Shown: positions 8,857-17,106 of the stretch, one piece after another | Layout: each line of letters opens with the position of its first letter | How positions within the stretch are numbered: position 1 is the stretch's first letter | Assembly: GCA_020444045.1 (NCBI GenBank) | Contig: JAHLLS010000011.1 | Coordinates: 62,001-126,000 of the forward strand | Origin: Deltaproteobacteria bacterium | GTDB lineage: Bacteria; Desulfobacterota; Desulfobacteria; Desulfobacterales; UBA5852 | Reading direction: 5' to 3' | DNA length: 64,000 nt | Notes under the pieces: model-generated | What the model was told of the DNA's origin: nothing | The model's input: the letters and a program-made list of their open reading frames with translations, nothing else | Databases searched by the model: none | Program-made: the position numbers and the translations under genes

Positions 8857-10052
8857 ACTGGACCCGGCCCGGCGACCTTCGGAAAACGGTCCAGCGTTTG
8901 TGGGACAAGGGGGCCTTGCTGACCGCCCTGGCCGGCGGCGAATCCCTTTTCCCCAAGCGGCTGCCGCTCAAGGGGCCTACTTCCACCGAGCTCACCCAAA
9001 ACTTTGATGAGGTGCGCCGCTGGATCGCCCAGCTCGACCGCCAGGCCAAGCACTACCGCATCGTCTGGCGGCACGTGAACCACAGAGTCCTGGGCGCCAA
9101 CGACCTGCCGGACGAAATCTGGATCGACACCCTGGACGACGCCCTGGCGTTTATCGACCGGCGGCGGGAGGCCGAGCGGTTTATAGAGTTGGTGGCCGTG
9201 ACCGAAGCGCGGATGCCCGATCTCAGGCCCTGGCTCCGCAAACGGCCCATGCGCGCGCTGGCCCTGGCGGACGACTGGTCCCTCCTGCTCGACATCGTGG
9301 CCTGGATGCGAGGACACCCGCGTCCGGGCCTTTACCTACGCCAGGTGGACATCCTCGGCGTCCACAGCAAGTTCATTGAGGGCCACCGATCCGTCCTGAT
9401 GGAGCTGTTCGACCTGGTATTGCCCGAGGATGCGGTGGACAGGGAAGCCGGCGGCGTGTCCGGGTTCTGCCGGCGTTATGGGTTTGTGGACAAGCCGGTG
9501 CGTGTGCGATTTCGAATTCTGGACGACGCCTTGGCGGTCTTTCCCACCGGCACGAATCAGGACATCGCAGTCACCCACGGCACCTTCGCCGGGCTCGATC
9601 TGCCAGTCGACACCGTCTTTATCACTGAAAACGAGATCAACTTCCTGGCCTTTCCGCGGGCCGCTCGCAGCATGGTCGTTTTCGGCGCGGGCTACGGGTT
9701 CGACATGTTCGCCAGGGCCCGCTGGCTGCAAGACCGGCGTCTTTTTTACTGGGGTGACATCGACACTCACGGGTTCGCCATCCTCGATCAGTTGCGCAAC
9801 CATTTCCCGCACGCGCGGTCCTTCCTCATGGACCGCGACACCCTCATGGCCCACAAGAGCCTCTGGGGGCGCGAACCGCGCCAGGAAATCCGGGATCTGC
9901 CGCGCTTGGATCCCGAGGAGCAAGCCTTGTATGATGATCTACGCTACAATCGGTTGGGTGAACAGCTGCGGTTCGAACAAGAACGGGTGGGGTTCGATTG
10001 GGTCAGAGACAGGGTGGCGGATTTGACCGGAATTCCTTCGTGTTCATCGTGA
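8853..10052 (+). CDS. jetD: Wadjet nuclease JetD (DUF3322/DUF2220, Toprim)
   Basis: A 399-residue protein with an N-terminal DUF3322 region and a C-terminal Toprim nuclease domain (DUF2220). The Toprim acidic motifs are visible as [13 protein letters not shown] near residues 255-267 and [16 protein letters not shown] near 300-315. JetD makes the double-strand cut in plasmids trapped by JetABC. It starts with GTG in a GTGA overlap with the jetC stop. The last codons run into a low-complexity CTTCGTG/TCATCGTG-type intergenic sequence, so the extreme C-terminus may have been altered slightly. Otherwise the gene looks complete. Confidence 0.9.
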   Translation: MNWTRPGDLRKTVQRLWDKGALLTALAGGESLFPKRLPLKGPTSTELTQNFDEVRRWIAQLDRQAKHYRIVWRHVNHRVLGANDLPDEIWIDTLDDALAFIDRRREAERFIELVAVTEARMPDLRPWLRKRPMRALALADDWSLLLDIVAWMRGHPRPGLYLRQVDILGVHSKFIEGHRSVLMELFDLVLPEDAVDREAGGVSGFCRRYGFVDKPVRVRFRILDDALAVFPTGTNQDIAVTHGTFAGLDLPVDTVFITENEINFLAFPRAARSMVVFGAGYGFDMFARARWLQDRRLFYWGDIDTHGFAILDQLRNHFPHARSFLMDRDTLMAHKSLWGREPRQEIRDLPRLDPEEQALYDDLRYNRLGEQLRFEQERVGFDWVRDRVADLTGIPSCSS

Positions 10053-10128
10053 TCTTCGTGGTGAGCGCTTTTGCATCAAAATAAGCACGAGCCTTACCGA
10101 TAATTCCATTCATTAAAATGAACCATGG

Positions 10129-10157
10129 TTGACATGTAATTCTGTAAAATTTATATT
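10129..10157 (+). promoter_or_regulatory. Strong sigma-70 promoter of the second HipA operon
   Basis: A consensus TTGACA (10129-10134), a 17-base spacer and TATATT (10152-10157) precede the toxin-first hipA gene. Two dyads lie just downstream: a near-palindrome centred on CACTATAGTG (10163-10174 region) and AGATT-GTTGT-AATCT (10179-10193). Both are candidates for autorepressor binding. Confidence 0.6.
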
Positions 10158-10219
10158 AATGACCACTATAGTGATCTAAGATTGTTGTAATCTATATTTT
10201 TGGTGTTATAAAGTGAACT

Positions 10220-11506
10220 ATGAAGTGTACGATTCAGATATTTCTGGACGACCGCTGGCAAACGGCGGCGGTGTTCGAGCCTGATCCGCAGACCCTGGAC
10301 CGCGGCATTGCCGGAGGGGGGCGGCTGCAATACGACACCGACTACGCCATCGACCATTTGGGGGAGAAGGCGGCTGAGTTGGTGCCCGGGCTGCCGGTCG
10401 GCTTCGAACTGTTCCGGTTCGACCAATGGCCGCCATTCTTGGTCGATGTGATGCCCGCGGGTGCCGGACGCCGGGCCTGGCTCCGGCGTATGCAGGTGGA
10501 AAGGGACGGCCCGCACGCGGATTGGCACTTGCTCACCCGGGGCGCCGGTAGTCCGCCGGGCCATCTGCGGATTGCCGAAGCGGTCCGGCCGCCGCCTCCG
10601 GACCATTTCAAAATCGGGTTTCCCCGCCAGGATATCATAGAACAAGGTGAGCGGTTCCTGGATTACGCCGAAGAACGCGGGGCTCATGTGGCCGGGGCCT
10701 CCAGCGTGCAGGGGGAGGCGCCCAAGTATTTGCTAGTCGAGGACCACGCCGGCATGTTTCACGCCGAAGGCGCACTGACCGACGACAGGATCAAGGCTTT
10801 CTGGCTGGTCAAATTTCCCCGCGGGCGTCGCAGCGAGGCGCGCAACGAACAGGTCCTGCGCAACGAGGCCCCCTATCTGGAAGTGGCCCGCCACTTCGGC
10901 ATTCGCACTGGAAACCCGCTACGATACGATCAGGGGGCGCTTTTCGTGCCGCGCTTCGACCGGCGGGTGGCGGACGGCCGCGTGGAGCACCTGGGTATGC
11001 ACAGCCTATATGCCGTGGCTGGCCAATCGGGCTATGGCGCGGCAGTGTCTAATGACACCTTCTGCCGTGCCCTCGCAGCGGTCGCCACCGATCCCGCCCG
11101 GGAATTGCGGGAGTATATCCGCCGCGACATCCTCAACCTGGCCCTGCGCAACACCGACAACCACGGCCGCAATTCGGCCGTTCTGCGAAGCGGCGACCAG
11201 ATCGCCCTTTCTCCTCTATTCGATTTTGCGCCGATGTTCCTGGATCCGGAGGGGATCGGCCGCGTGAGCCGCTGGGAAGACGAAGCGCCCGGCCGCCAGC
11301 CGGATTGGCGGGCCGTCGTCGCAAAGTTCGAAGATATGCTCCCGCCTGTGGCGTCTATACCGTGGTTGGCCGGATTAGGGGCGAAGGTTCGCCGCCTTCC
11401 CGCGACGATGCGGGATTGCCGGGTCGACGAAGATATCATCGAACGGCTCTCTCGCTGGATCGAGGAAGTGGCCGCTGGACTTATCGATGCCGGAAGCCAG
11501 GTTTAA
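10220..11506 (+). CDS. HipA-family kinase toxin (toxin-first operon)
   Basis: A 428-residue HipA-like kinase of a lineage distinct from the one at the window start. The catalytic loop NTDNHGRN is at residues 311-318 (catalytic Asp313, Asn318), followed by the metal-binding SPLFDFAPMF segment near 332-341. The N-terminal half is the usual beta-rich part with FLVDVMPAG and a GASSVQGEAPKYL segment that resembles the ATP-binding loop. The XRE protein follows 18 bases downstream, so the gene order is reversed relative to classic hipBA. Kinase residues are intact. The target is unknown. Confidence 0.85.
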   Translation: MKCTIQIFLDDRWQTAAVFEPDPQTLDRGIAGGGRLQYDTDYAIDHLGEKAAELVPGLPVGFELFRFDQWPPFLVDVMPAGAGRRAWLRRMQVERDGPHADWHLLTRGAGSPPGHLRIAEAVRPPPPDHFKIGFPRQDIIEQGERFLDYAEERGAHVAGASSVQGEAPKYLLVEDHAGMFHAEGALTDDRIKAFWLVKFPRGRRSEARNEQVLRNEAPYLEVARHFGIRTGNPLRYDQGALFVPRFDRRVADGRVEHLGMHSLYAVAGQSGYGAAVSNDTFCRALAAVATDPARELREYIRRDILNLALRNTDNHGRNSAVLRSGDQIALSPLFDFAPMFLDPEGIGRVSRWEDEAPGRQPDWRAVVAKFEDMLPPVASIPWLAGLGAKVRRLPATMRDCRVDEDIIERLSRWIEEVAAGLIDAGSQV

Positions 11507-11524
11507 GAAAGACAGGTCGTCATC

Positions 11525-11821
11525 ATGAAACGCCCTTCGCCGGACGAAATGGCCCATTTGAAAGAAACCCTCTATCGCGACCTCGCCCGGGGTGCCGTCG
11601 ATATCCGGGAGGCCTCGCGTCGCATGCGGCGAATCCTGGGAATGAGCCAGAAAGATTACGCCCGCAAAGTGGCCGGGATCGCGCCCCGCATCCTGGCCGA
11701 GTTTGAAAACGGCTCCGGAAATCCCACCCTGGCCACCCTGGAGAAGATCGCCACCCCTTTCGGGCTTGAGGTCACCTTTCTGCCGCCCGCCTCTTGGCGA
11801 ATGGAAAAATCGGATGGTTGA
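11525..11821 (+). CDS. XRE-family HipB-like antitoxin
   Basis: A 98-residue helix-turn-helix protein (MSQKDYARKVAGIAPRILAEFENGSGNPTLATLEKIATPFGLEVTFL). Directly downstream of a HipA kinase it is almost certainly the antitoxin and autoregulator. The stop codon lies inside the first stem of the hairpin array that follows. Confidence 0.85.
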   Translation: MKRPSPDEMAHLKETLYRDLARGAVDIREASRRMRRILGMSQKDYARKVAGIAPRILAEFENGSGNPTLATLEKIATPFGLEVTFLPPASWRMEKSDG

Positions 11822-12119
11822 GGCGCTTTGCGCCTCGTTGGTTGGCCACTGCGTGGCCGTTAGTCGGAGGCGTTGCCTCCTGTGGGTTAGGGCACTTCAT
11901 GCCCGATATTGTTAACAACCTACGGTGGCGAAGCCACCAACAAGCGCTCGCGAAGCGAGTACACCCACGGCGGCTTAGCCGCCAACTTACACCGGTGAAG
12001 CCGGCAACCCACGCCCCGCAGAGCGGGGCAACATACGTCCCGCATCGCGGGACAACCAACGCCAGCGAAGCTGGCAACCCACGGCATCGCAGATGCCAAC
12101 CTCCGTCCACGCAGTGGAC
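11820..12119. repeat. Array of 13 short hairpins arranged in two opposed arms
   Basis: Thirteen perfect or near-perfect hairpins (5-7 bp stems, 3-nt loops; the fourth has a 5-nt loop) occur every 22-24 bases. They lie at 11820, 11844, 11866, 11890, 11924, 11946, 11969, 11992, 12013, 12037, 12061, 12083 and 12105. Stem sequences differ from unit to unit but stay self-complementary, while the 7-9-base linkers are conserved. To the right of a central GTTAAC (11911-11916) the linkers read AACCCAC, AACATAC, AACCAAC, AACCTCC. To the left they read as the reverse complement (GTTGGTT, GTTAGTC, GTGGGTTA). It starts on the stop codon of hipB and ends about 130 bases before the SWIM gene. I know no named element with this layout. 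Confidence 0.9.
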
Positions 12120-12250
12120 AACATAGGATTCTCCTCCCATATCAATCAAGCTTTAAAAGATATAGGCCGAGGTCTGGTATCACGCAAAGCCGCCAAGCTC
12201 GCTAAGAACGGCGAGGGAAATAGAAATCTTCTACAAAGGTTATTCTCACT

Positions 12251-14149
12251 ATGTCTTCCAAGAAAACTCCCAAGAAGGCTGTCGATCAATGGATCGAATT
12301 GGCCGGTGCCGATATCGATGACTGGACCGGAGAGCGCATTGCCGACCGCGGTCGGGCTTACCAGCGGGCCGGCCATGTGCAGGAGCTCGGCCAGTTGGCG
12401 GACGGCAGCCTGATCGCCTGGGTGGAGGGAACCGAGCGATATGCCACCCACGTGTTCTTCGAAGACGATGGCTTTCCGGCCTCTTTTTGCACTTGCCCCT
12501 ACGAAGAGGAATGCAAGCACGCGGTTGCCACAGTGATCGAATACCAAAAACGGTTGCAAAAACATCAGCACATCCCCCGTGCTGGAACCGACGACATACG
12601 GTTGCGGCTGCTGGAAGAGGACGAGGAGCCTGATTCCGAGGATGTTCAAGAAGGCGACGCTTTCATAATGGCTGAGGATACCCGCAAGGATATCGAGCGA
12701 TTCCTCAAGGGCAGGACAAAAGCCCAACTGGTTGACCTGGTTATCGAGCTGTGCACGCAATTTCCTCAAGTGGCGAAGGCAATCATCGACCGCCGACAAT
12801 TAGCCTCCGGGAATATCCGTTCCCTCGTCGAGCGGCTGCGGAAGGAGATCCGGTCCATGGCCGATCGGCCTGGATGGCAGAACTACTGGAACAACGAAGG
12901 GTTTACGCCCGACTTCAGCGGCATACGCCGCAAGCTCGTAACACTGCTCGAAGCAGGGCATGCCGATGCGGCCTTGTCCCTGGGCCGCGATCTGGTTGCG
13001 GCAGGCACCGAACTGATCGAATCCAGCGACGACGAAGGCGAGACGGCCGAGGAAGTCACGCGATGCATGTCCTTGATGACCGAGGCACTGGAAAAGTCCA
13101 GTCTCCAGGACGCCGACAAATTGGACTGGGCCATCGCGACCATGCGGGAAGACAACTATAGGATATGCGAGCCGCTGATGGCATTTTTAGATCGGCGGCA
13201 CTCCCGATCGGCCTGGAGTACGGTTGCCGACCGGCTTCTGAAAACCCTGAAGACTTTCAAACCGCCACGGGGAGCCGACACATTCACGCGGCATTTCGAG
13301 CGCAACCGTCTCAGCGACTGGATCATTCATGCCTTGGAAAATGCCGGCCGCCATGAAGAGATCGTCCCCCTTTGCGAGGTCGAAGCGCGCCGGACCGGAA
13401 GCTACGAACGACTGGTGGATCGATTGATCCAAGGGAAACGCTACCAGGACGCCGAAGCCTGGATTGCGGAAGGCCTCGAGGCCACAGACGAAACGCGACA
13501 AGGTACCGCGATCGGGCTCCGAAACAGGCTGCTGGAAATACGCAGACGCGAAAGGGATTGGCCGGCCGTGGCAGCCATGCAGGTGGAAGACTTTGTACGT
13601 CGACCTGCTTTGCAGGGCTTCACTGAATGCCGCAAAAGCAGCGAAAAGGCCAAAGTTTGGCCTGAAGTGCGTCAGAGCCTTCTGGATTACCTCGAAACCG
13701 GCCGGATGCCTTGGCTCCGCGAGGACTGGCCACTCCAGGAAACCGGCATTGAAAAGCCCAAAAGTGCTCCCCGGCGACAGTTTCCCATGCTGGGCGATTT
13801 GATTGACGTCGGCATCGAAGAGGAGAACCCTGAAGCGGTGCTCAAATGGTATGACCGGCGATCGGAAAAGGCTCATTTTCGGTATGGCATCGATGACAAT
13901 GCCGTGGCCGAGGCCGTCCAAACTCACGCCCCGGAACGATCCGTCGCGATCTGGCAGGCATTGGCCGAGCGGCAGATCGCCATGGTCAAGCCCAGGGCCT
14001 ACCAAACCGCGGCCGGTTACTTGCGTAAAGCGGAGCGGGTTATAAAACGGTCCAAAAGGGACGCGGAGTGGCGACAATACCTTCAAACCATACGGCAGCA
14101 GCACTTTCGCAAGCGTCGTCTCATCGAGATCCTGGAGGAATTTGACTGA
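12251..14149 (+). CDS. SWIM zinc-finger domain protein
   Basis: A 632-residue protein with a SWIM zinc finger CxCx5CxH at residues 80-90 (Cys80, Cys82, Cys88, His90) in the N-terminal part. The remainder is a long helical region with repeated arrays of the type found in bacterial SWIM proteins, which looks like TPR or ARM-type scaffold. SWIM fingers bind DNA or proteins and often accompany SNF2 helicases. No helicase is adjacent here, so the partner is unclear. The start ATG is preceded by AAAGG at 12235-12239. The gene is monocistronic by spacing. Confidence 0.75.
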   Translation: MSSKKTPKKAVDQWIELAGADIDDWTGERIADRGRAYQRAGHVQELGQLADGSLIAWVEGTERYATHVFFEDDGFPASFCTCPYEEECKHAVATVIEYQKRLQKHQHIPRAGTDDIRLRLLEEDEEPDSEDVQEGDAFIMAEDTRKDIERFLKGRTKAQLVDLVIELCTQFPQVAKAIIDRRQLASGNIRSLVERLRKEIRSMADRPGWQNYWNNEGFTPDFSGIRRKLVTLLEAGHADAALSLGRDLVAAGTELIESSDDEGETAEEVTRCMSLMTEALEKSSLQDADKLDWAIATMREDNYRICEPLMAFLDRRHSRSAWSTVADRLLKTLKTFKPPRGADTFTRHFERNRLSDWIIHALENAGRHEEIVPLCEVEARRTGSYERLVDRLIQGKRYQDAEAWIAEGLEATDETRQGTAIGLRNRLLEIRRRERDWPAVAAMQVEDFVRRPALQGFTECRKSSEKAKVWPEVRQSLLDYLETGRMPWLREDWPLQETGIEKPKSAPRRQFPMLGDLIDVGIEEENPEAVLKWYDRRSEKAHFRYGIDDNAVAEAVQTHAPERSVAIWQALAERQIAMVKPRAYQTAAGYLRKAERVIKRSKRDAEWRQYLQTIRQQHFRKRRLIEILEEFD

Positions 14150-14152
14150 ATT

Positions 14153-14300
14153 TTGATGACCGGTCTTGGCGACGTGTTACGCGATCGCGTCCTGCAGCTG
14201 TGCGGTTTGCCCTACGTGCGCATCCATATCGACATCGACACGACCATCAAGCCCCTTTTGGTAACCAACAAGGCGGCCGCAAGTGACACCACACCAAAAA
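14153..14300 (+). pseudogene. Remnant of a DDE transposase
   Basis: Translation gives VLQLCGLPYVRIHIDIDTTIKPL and, after shifting frame at about 14260, FGNQQGG. The pattern DIDTTxKPLxGxQxG is typical of the catalytic core of IS transposases (DDE superfamily). Only about 45 codons survive, with a frameshift and no terminal inverted repeats seen, so this is a decayed fragment. It supports past mobile-element activity in the island. Confidence 0.35.
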
Positions 14301-14447
14301 TCCCCAAGGGGACGTCGCGGAAACAGGGGGAATCAGCGCACGAAACTAAACTTAGGGTTACGAAAAATGCGTCCTTGTCCAGTCAGGGGCTCACTGACGA
14401 GATGATAGCCCGATTTCCCAGGATGCGGGAAAAACGATGCCCTTGCC

Positions 14448-14756
14448 TCAGCCGATAATTTTGGCGATGCTTTCTTTGGTGGCGCCCATGGCCAGAAGCG
14501 CTTTGAGAAGAAGATCCACAGATACGGTGGGATCCCCTTTTTCCATCTTGGCGACCCTGGACTGGCTGGAATTGAGCTTCCGGGCCAGTTCCAATTGCGT
14601 CAGACGGCGCTGTTTACGTTTCTGGGCCAGGGCTTGGCTCAGGGCCAATTTCATTTCGATGTAGGCGGATTCCTCCGGGCTGAGCTCAAGGAAATCATTG
14701 GCATCCTCGATCCGGTAACCTTTGGCTTCGAGTTGTCGCTTATTACTCTTCTCCAT
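14448..14756 (-). CDS. Orphan XRE-family antitoxin-like regulator
   Basis: About 102 residues. An N-terminal segment DANDFLELSPEESAYIEMKLALSQAL is typical of HigA-type antitoxins partnered with RelE/HigB toxins, and a helix-turn-helix follows (LTQLELARKLNSSQSRVAKMEKG). I chose the ATG encoding MEKSNKRQ; a GTG eight codons upstream (14780) is possible. The toxin that normally precedes such genes is missing: no RelE-like frame exists at 14757-15108. A perfect double-dyad operator lies 42 bases upstream. Confidence 0.75.
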   Translation of the reverse strand: MEKSNKRQLEAKGYRIEDANDFLELSPEESAYIEMKLALSQALAQKRKQRRLTQLELARKLNSSQSRVAKMEKGDPTVSVDLLLKALLAMGATKESIAKIIG

Positions 14757-14797
14757 ATTCCACATCCAGAGCTTTATCACTCGGAATACATTGTAGG

Positions 14798-14827
14798 TGA
14801 CAATATGTCAGATGTGACATATTGTCA
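14798..14827. promoter_or_regulatory. Double-dyad operator of the XRE regulator
   Basis: TGACAATATGTCA and TGACATATTGTCA form a perfect 13-bp inverted repeat around GATG. Each arm is itself a dyad (TGACA-N3-TGTCA), so two operators sit 17 bp centre to centre. This is a typical layout for cooperative binding of an HTH autorepressor to its own promoter. Confidence 0.6.
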
Positions 14828-15108
14828 AACAACCCGAAATAGCGGGCGAAGCCGGTGCTGGTGATGAATGGTTGCATGACAAAATCCGAACACGATCCTT
14901 TTCTGAGGGAGGATAGAATAGATATATGTTGAAATACTTGAATTTTAATTGTACATAAACATACATTTACTTGTATTAATAAATACAATAAATTGTATTA
15001 AAAAATGCAAAAGGAATACAGGCTAAACAAAAATCGGCTTCTCAAAATCCTTGGTGACTGGAACCGTTTTTCTCAGGCGTAAGGTCCATCTGAAAGAAAG
15101 GGGCCTCC
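14828..15108. other. AT-rich intergenic region with TTGTATT dyad
   Basis: No gene is supported here. A perfect dyad TTGTATT-AATA-AATACAA (14971-14988) is followed by another TTGTATT (14992-14999), suggesting a regulator site upstream of the next gene. The missing toxin partner of the XRE regulator is not found in this stretch. Confidence 0.35.
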
Positions 15109-15780
15109 ATGGTTGACCAGAAACTTCTGTCCAGTTTGTCGAGGCTCGGCTTCCCGATGTTCGAGCCCGTCGAACAACTGGATGTCAACGAAACCCTGGC
15201 CGAAGTCGTCAAAAGCGATGATACGCGCCTTTGGGAAGGTTTCCCAGTGCTGTTGGCCAACGCCGCGGAAACCTATCAGTTTGCACCGGATGTGGTCGAG
15301 CAGCACTTGGAAAGCCAAGTGCAGAAAGATCATTTCCGCCGCCTGATGCTCTTTTCAGGGGCCTTGTTCTCACTGTATCACCTGTCCTTCACTTGGTGGA
15401 ACACGCTTAAAAAAAGCCTTTCCGAACAGGAAAAGGGTTTGGTTCGGGGATGGAAAAAAGATTTGGCCCGGGACCACGCCGTCGAATGGGATGATACCGC
15501 GCTCGATTCAGAACGCGTCAAAGGGCTTTTTGAACTCTACTTTGAGAAAAAGGCTGAAACGGACAAGCGTCGCCAAGAAAAGCATGCGGAATTCTCCCTG
15601 GAGTACGCCTTGTCCCAGGTGTTTTCACCAAAACAGAAGGAGTTGTTCAAGAAGAAGCTGGAAGGCCTCCTCCTGACCAAGACCGAAAAGGAATATTATT
15701 CACGGACGGTCAAAAAGAAGGTGGTTGCGCTCGCCAATGACGAGCTGCACAGTCTGTCCAAAAAACTCTTGGAACTTTGA
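15109..15780 (+). CDS. Hypothetical protein, 223 residues
   Basis: I do not recognise the family. The protein is predicted to be largely helical and soluble. There is a Phe/Trp-rich helix near residues 80-100 (LFSGALFSLYHLSFTWWNTL) and a strongly charged C-terminal half (KKAETDKRRQEKHAEF...) that may form a coiled coil. The ATG has GAAAGGGG six bases upstream. It stands 125 bases before the ARPP-1 gene and may share its regulation. Confidence 0.6.
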   Translation: MVDQKLLSSLSRLGFPMFEPVEQLDVNETLAEVVKSDDTRLWEGFPVLLANAAETYQFAPDVVEQHLESQVQKDHFRRLMLFSGALFSLYHLSFTWWNTLKKSLSEQEKGLVRGWKKDLARDHAVEWDDTALDSERVKGLFELYFEKKAETDKRRQEKHAEFSLEYALSQVFSPKQKELFKKKLEGLLLTKTEKEYYSRTVKKKVVALANDELHSLSKKLLEL

Positions 15781-15839
15781 GTGGGGGCATTTTGACTCTG
15801 TTTTGGTGTGAGCATGGCGTGAAAACTTGAAAATCACAA

Positions 15840-15858
15840 TTTGCCCTCATCTGACAAA
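15840..15858 (+). promoter_or_regulatory. Copy of recurrent 19-bp motif, upstream of the ARPP-1 gene
   Basis: TTTGCCCTCATCTGACAAA ends 47 bases before the ARPP-1 start codon. A near-identical copy ends 44-77 bases before the small secreted protein gene (21419 and 21451), and another precedes jetA (3158). Confidence 0.45.
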
Positions 15859-15905
15859 CCATCGTGTTAGCCTCAAGCAAAACACTCAATCAGGAGGCCG
15901 ACACG

Positions 15906-16934
15906 ATGAAATCCATTCTATCCTTTTTGAACGACTGTGAGTTAGGTAAAAAACAGAATTGTCGCAACTTGACCCTGTTCCCGGTGCTGCATACCAATGG
16001 CGTCGAACCCTATTATCTGACCCTGGAGCAGGCTATCGAGAGCGGGCTGCTGACGGTCACGGAAGTCGACGACGCGGGAAACGTCAACCGGTTGAAGCTG
16101 ACCAACAAGGGATCGAAACCAATCCTCCTCATTGAAGGGGAGGAACTGCGGGGGGCCAAGCAGAATCGGATCGTCAACGCATCGTTTCTGATTGCCGGAA
16201 AGACGACAACGACCATTCCGGTGAGTTGCGTCGAAGAACGGCGCTGGCAGTACGACTCTCCCAAATTTTCCGCCGGGAAAAAGGTGATGCACGCGTCCCT
16301 GCGCCGGGAAGCCCAATCGAGTATGTGCGACAGCCTTTCCCGCGGCAGCGGCCACCGTTCGGACCAGAGTCGGATATGGGCCAACATTGCCGAAAAATCC
16401 CAGCGCATGAAGGTGGAATCCCCCACCATGGCCATGGCTGACGTCTTCGATCACTTCGAGGACGAGCTTTCCGTTTTCAACGAGGCTTTCGACGCTGTGG
16501 AGGACCAAGTGGGGGCCTTGTTTGCCATTGACGGGGCGGTGGTGGGCATGGAATGCTTTGCCAGCGGTGAAACATTCAAGTTATTTTTCGACAAGCTGAT
16601 AAAAAGCTATGCCATGGACGCTATCGAAAGTGACCAGGCAAAAACCGTTCTAAGCGTCCCGCCCAGCAAGGCGGGGGCTTATATCGAGTCCCTGCAGAAA
16701 GCTGAAGGAAAGCGTCACCCGAGGGTGAGCCTGGGCGCAACCGTGTCGTTTCAATCGCGCATTGCTTTGGGGACGGCCCTGGTCGATGACGACACGGTGC
16801 TGCACCTCTCAGCATTCAAAAAGGCGGATGGGTCTAATGGCAACCAGGTGCGGTTCCAGCGCTTCTCCGCGCGGCGGGCAAGACATACGGGAGGCAGAAA
16901 CCATTCCGGTGGGGGCCTGTTTTTAATCGAATAG
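15906..16934 (+). CDS. ARPP-1 domain protein (DUF6569)
   Basis: A 342-residue protein matching the ARPP-1 (ADP-ribosylglycohydrolase/rhodanese/phosphatase-associated protein) family. Diagnostic segments are YLTLEQAIESGLLTVTEV, PILLIEGEELRGAKQNRIVNASFLI and TTTIPVSCVEERRWQY within the first 130 residues. The C-terminal part ends in a Gly/His/Arg-rich tail. The biochemical function is unknown; the domain was named for genomic association with ADP-ribose-related enzymes. The ATG with AGGAGG at 15893-15898 is the obvious start, rather than an upstream GTG. Confidence 0.8.
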   Translation: MKSILSFLNDCELGKKQNCRNLTLFPVLHTNGVEPYYLTLEQAIESGLLTVTEVDDAGNVNRLKLTNKGSKPILLIEGEELRGAKQNRIVNASFLIAGKTTTTIPVSCVEERRWQYDSPKFSAGKKVMHASLRREAQSSMCDSLSRGSGHRSDQSRIWANIAEKSQRMKVESPTMAMADVFDHFEDELSVFNEAFDAVEDQVGALFAIDGAVVGMECFASGETFKLFFDKLIKSYAMDAIESDQAKTVLSVPPSKAGAYIESLQKAEGKRHPRVSLGATVSFQSRIALGTALVDDDTVLHLSAFKKADGSNGNQVRFQRFSARRARHTGGRNHSGGGLFLIE

Positions 16935-16969
16935 TCAGGCCGTGGATAACCGGCGTCTCAGGCCGAAAT

Positions 16970-17040
16970 GCGGCGTTGCAGCCCTCGCGAAATTGCTCAC
17001 AACCTCAATGGTTGCTGCGCTTTTCGCATCGGACTGCGCC
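16970..17040 (-). repeat. Dispersed ~71-bp hairpin-forming repeat, copy 2
   Basis: Reverse-complement relative of the element at 3240-3310. It has the same length, with conserved ends GGCGCAG and GGGCTGCAACGCCGC and internal GTGAGCA. It lies between the ARPP-1 gene and the WYL regulator. Confidence 0.6.
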
Positions 17041-17106
17041 TTGCCTTTCGCCCCGATACTTGCTTAGCCCCGGCCTGATATACAAACTGAATTGGTGGAA
17101 GGGGAC

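Noticed and set aside
11820..12119. CRISPR array
   Set aside because: The palindromic parts vary and the linkers are constant, the reverse of CRISPR. Unit length is only 22-24 bp and no cas gene is present.
11772..12149. Reading frames running through the hairpin array
   Set aside because: They exist only because the repeats lack stops. No codon bias or ribosome-binding site, and both strands are open.
14743..14988. Toxin gene partner for the XRE regulator
   Set aside because: The only frame on that strand overlaps the antitoxin and the operator, and shows no RelE/HigB pattern.
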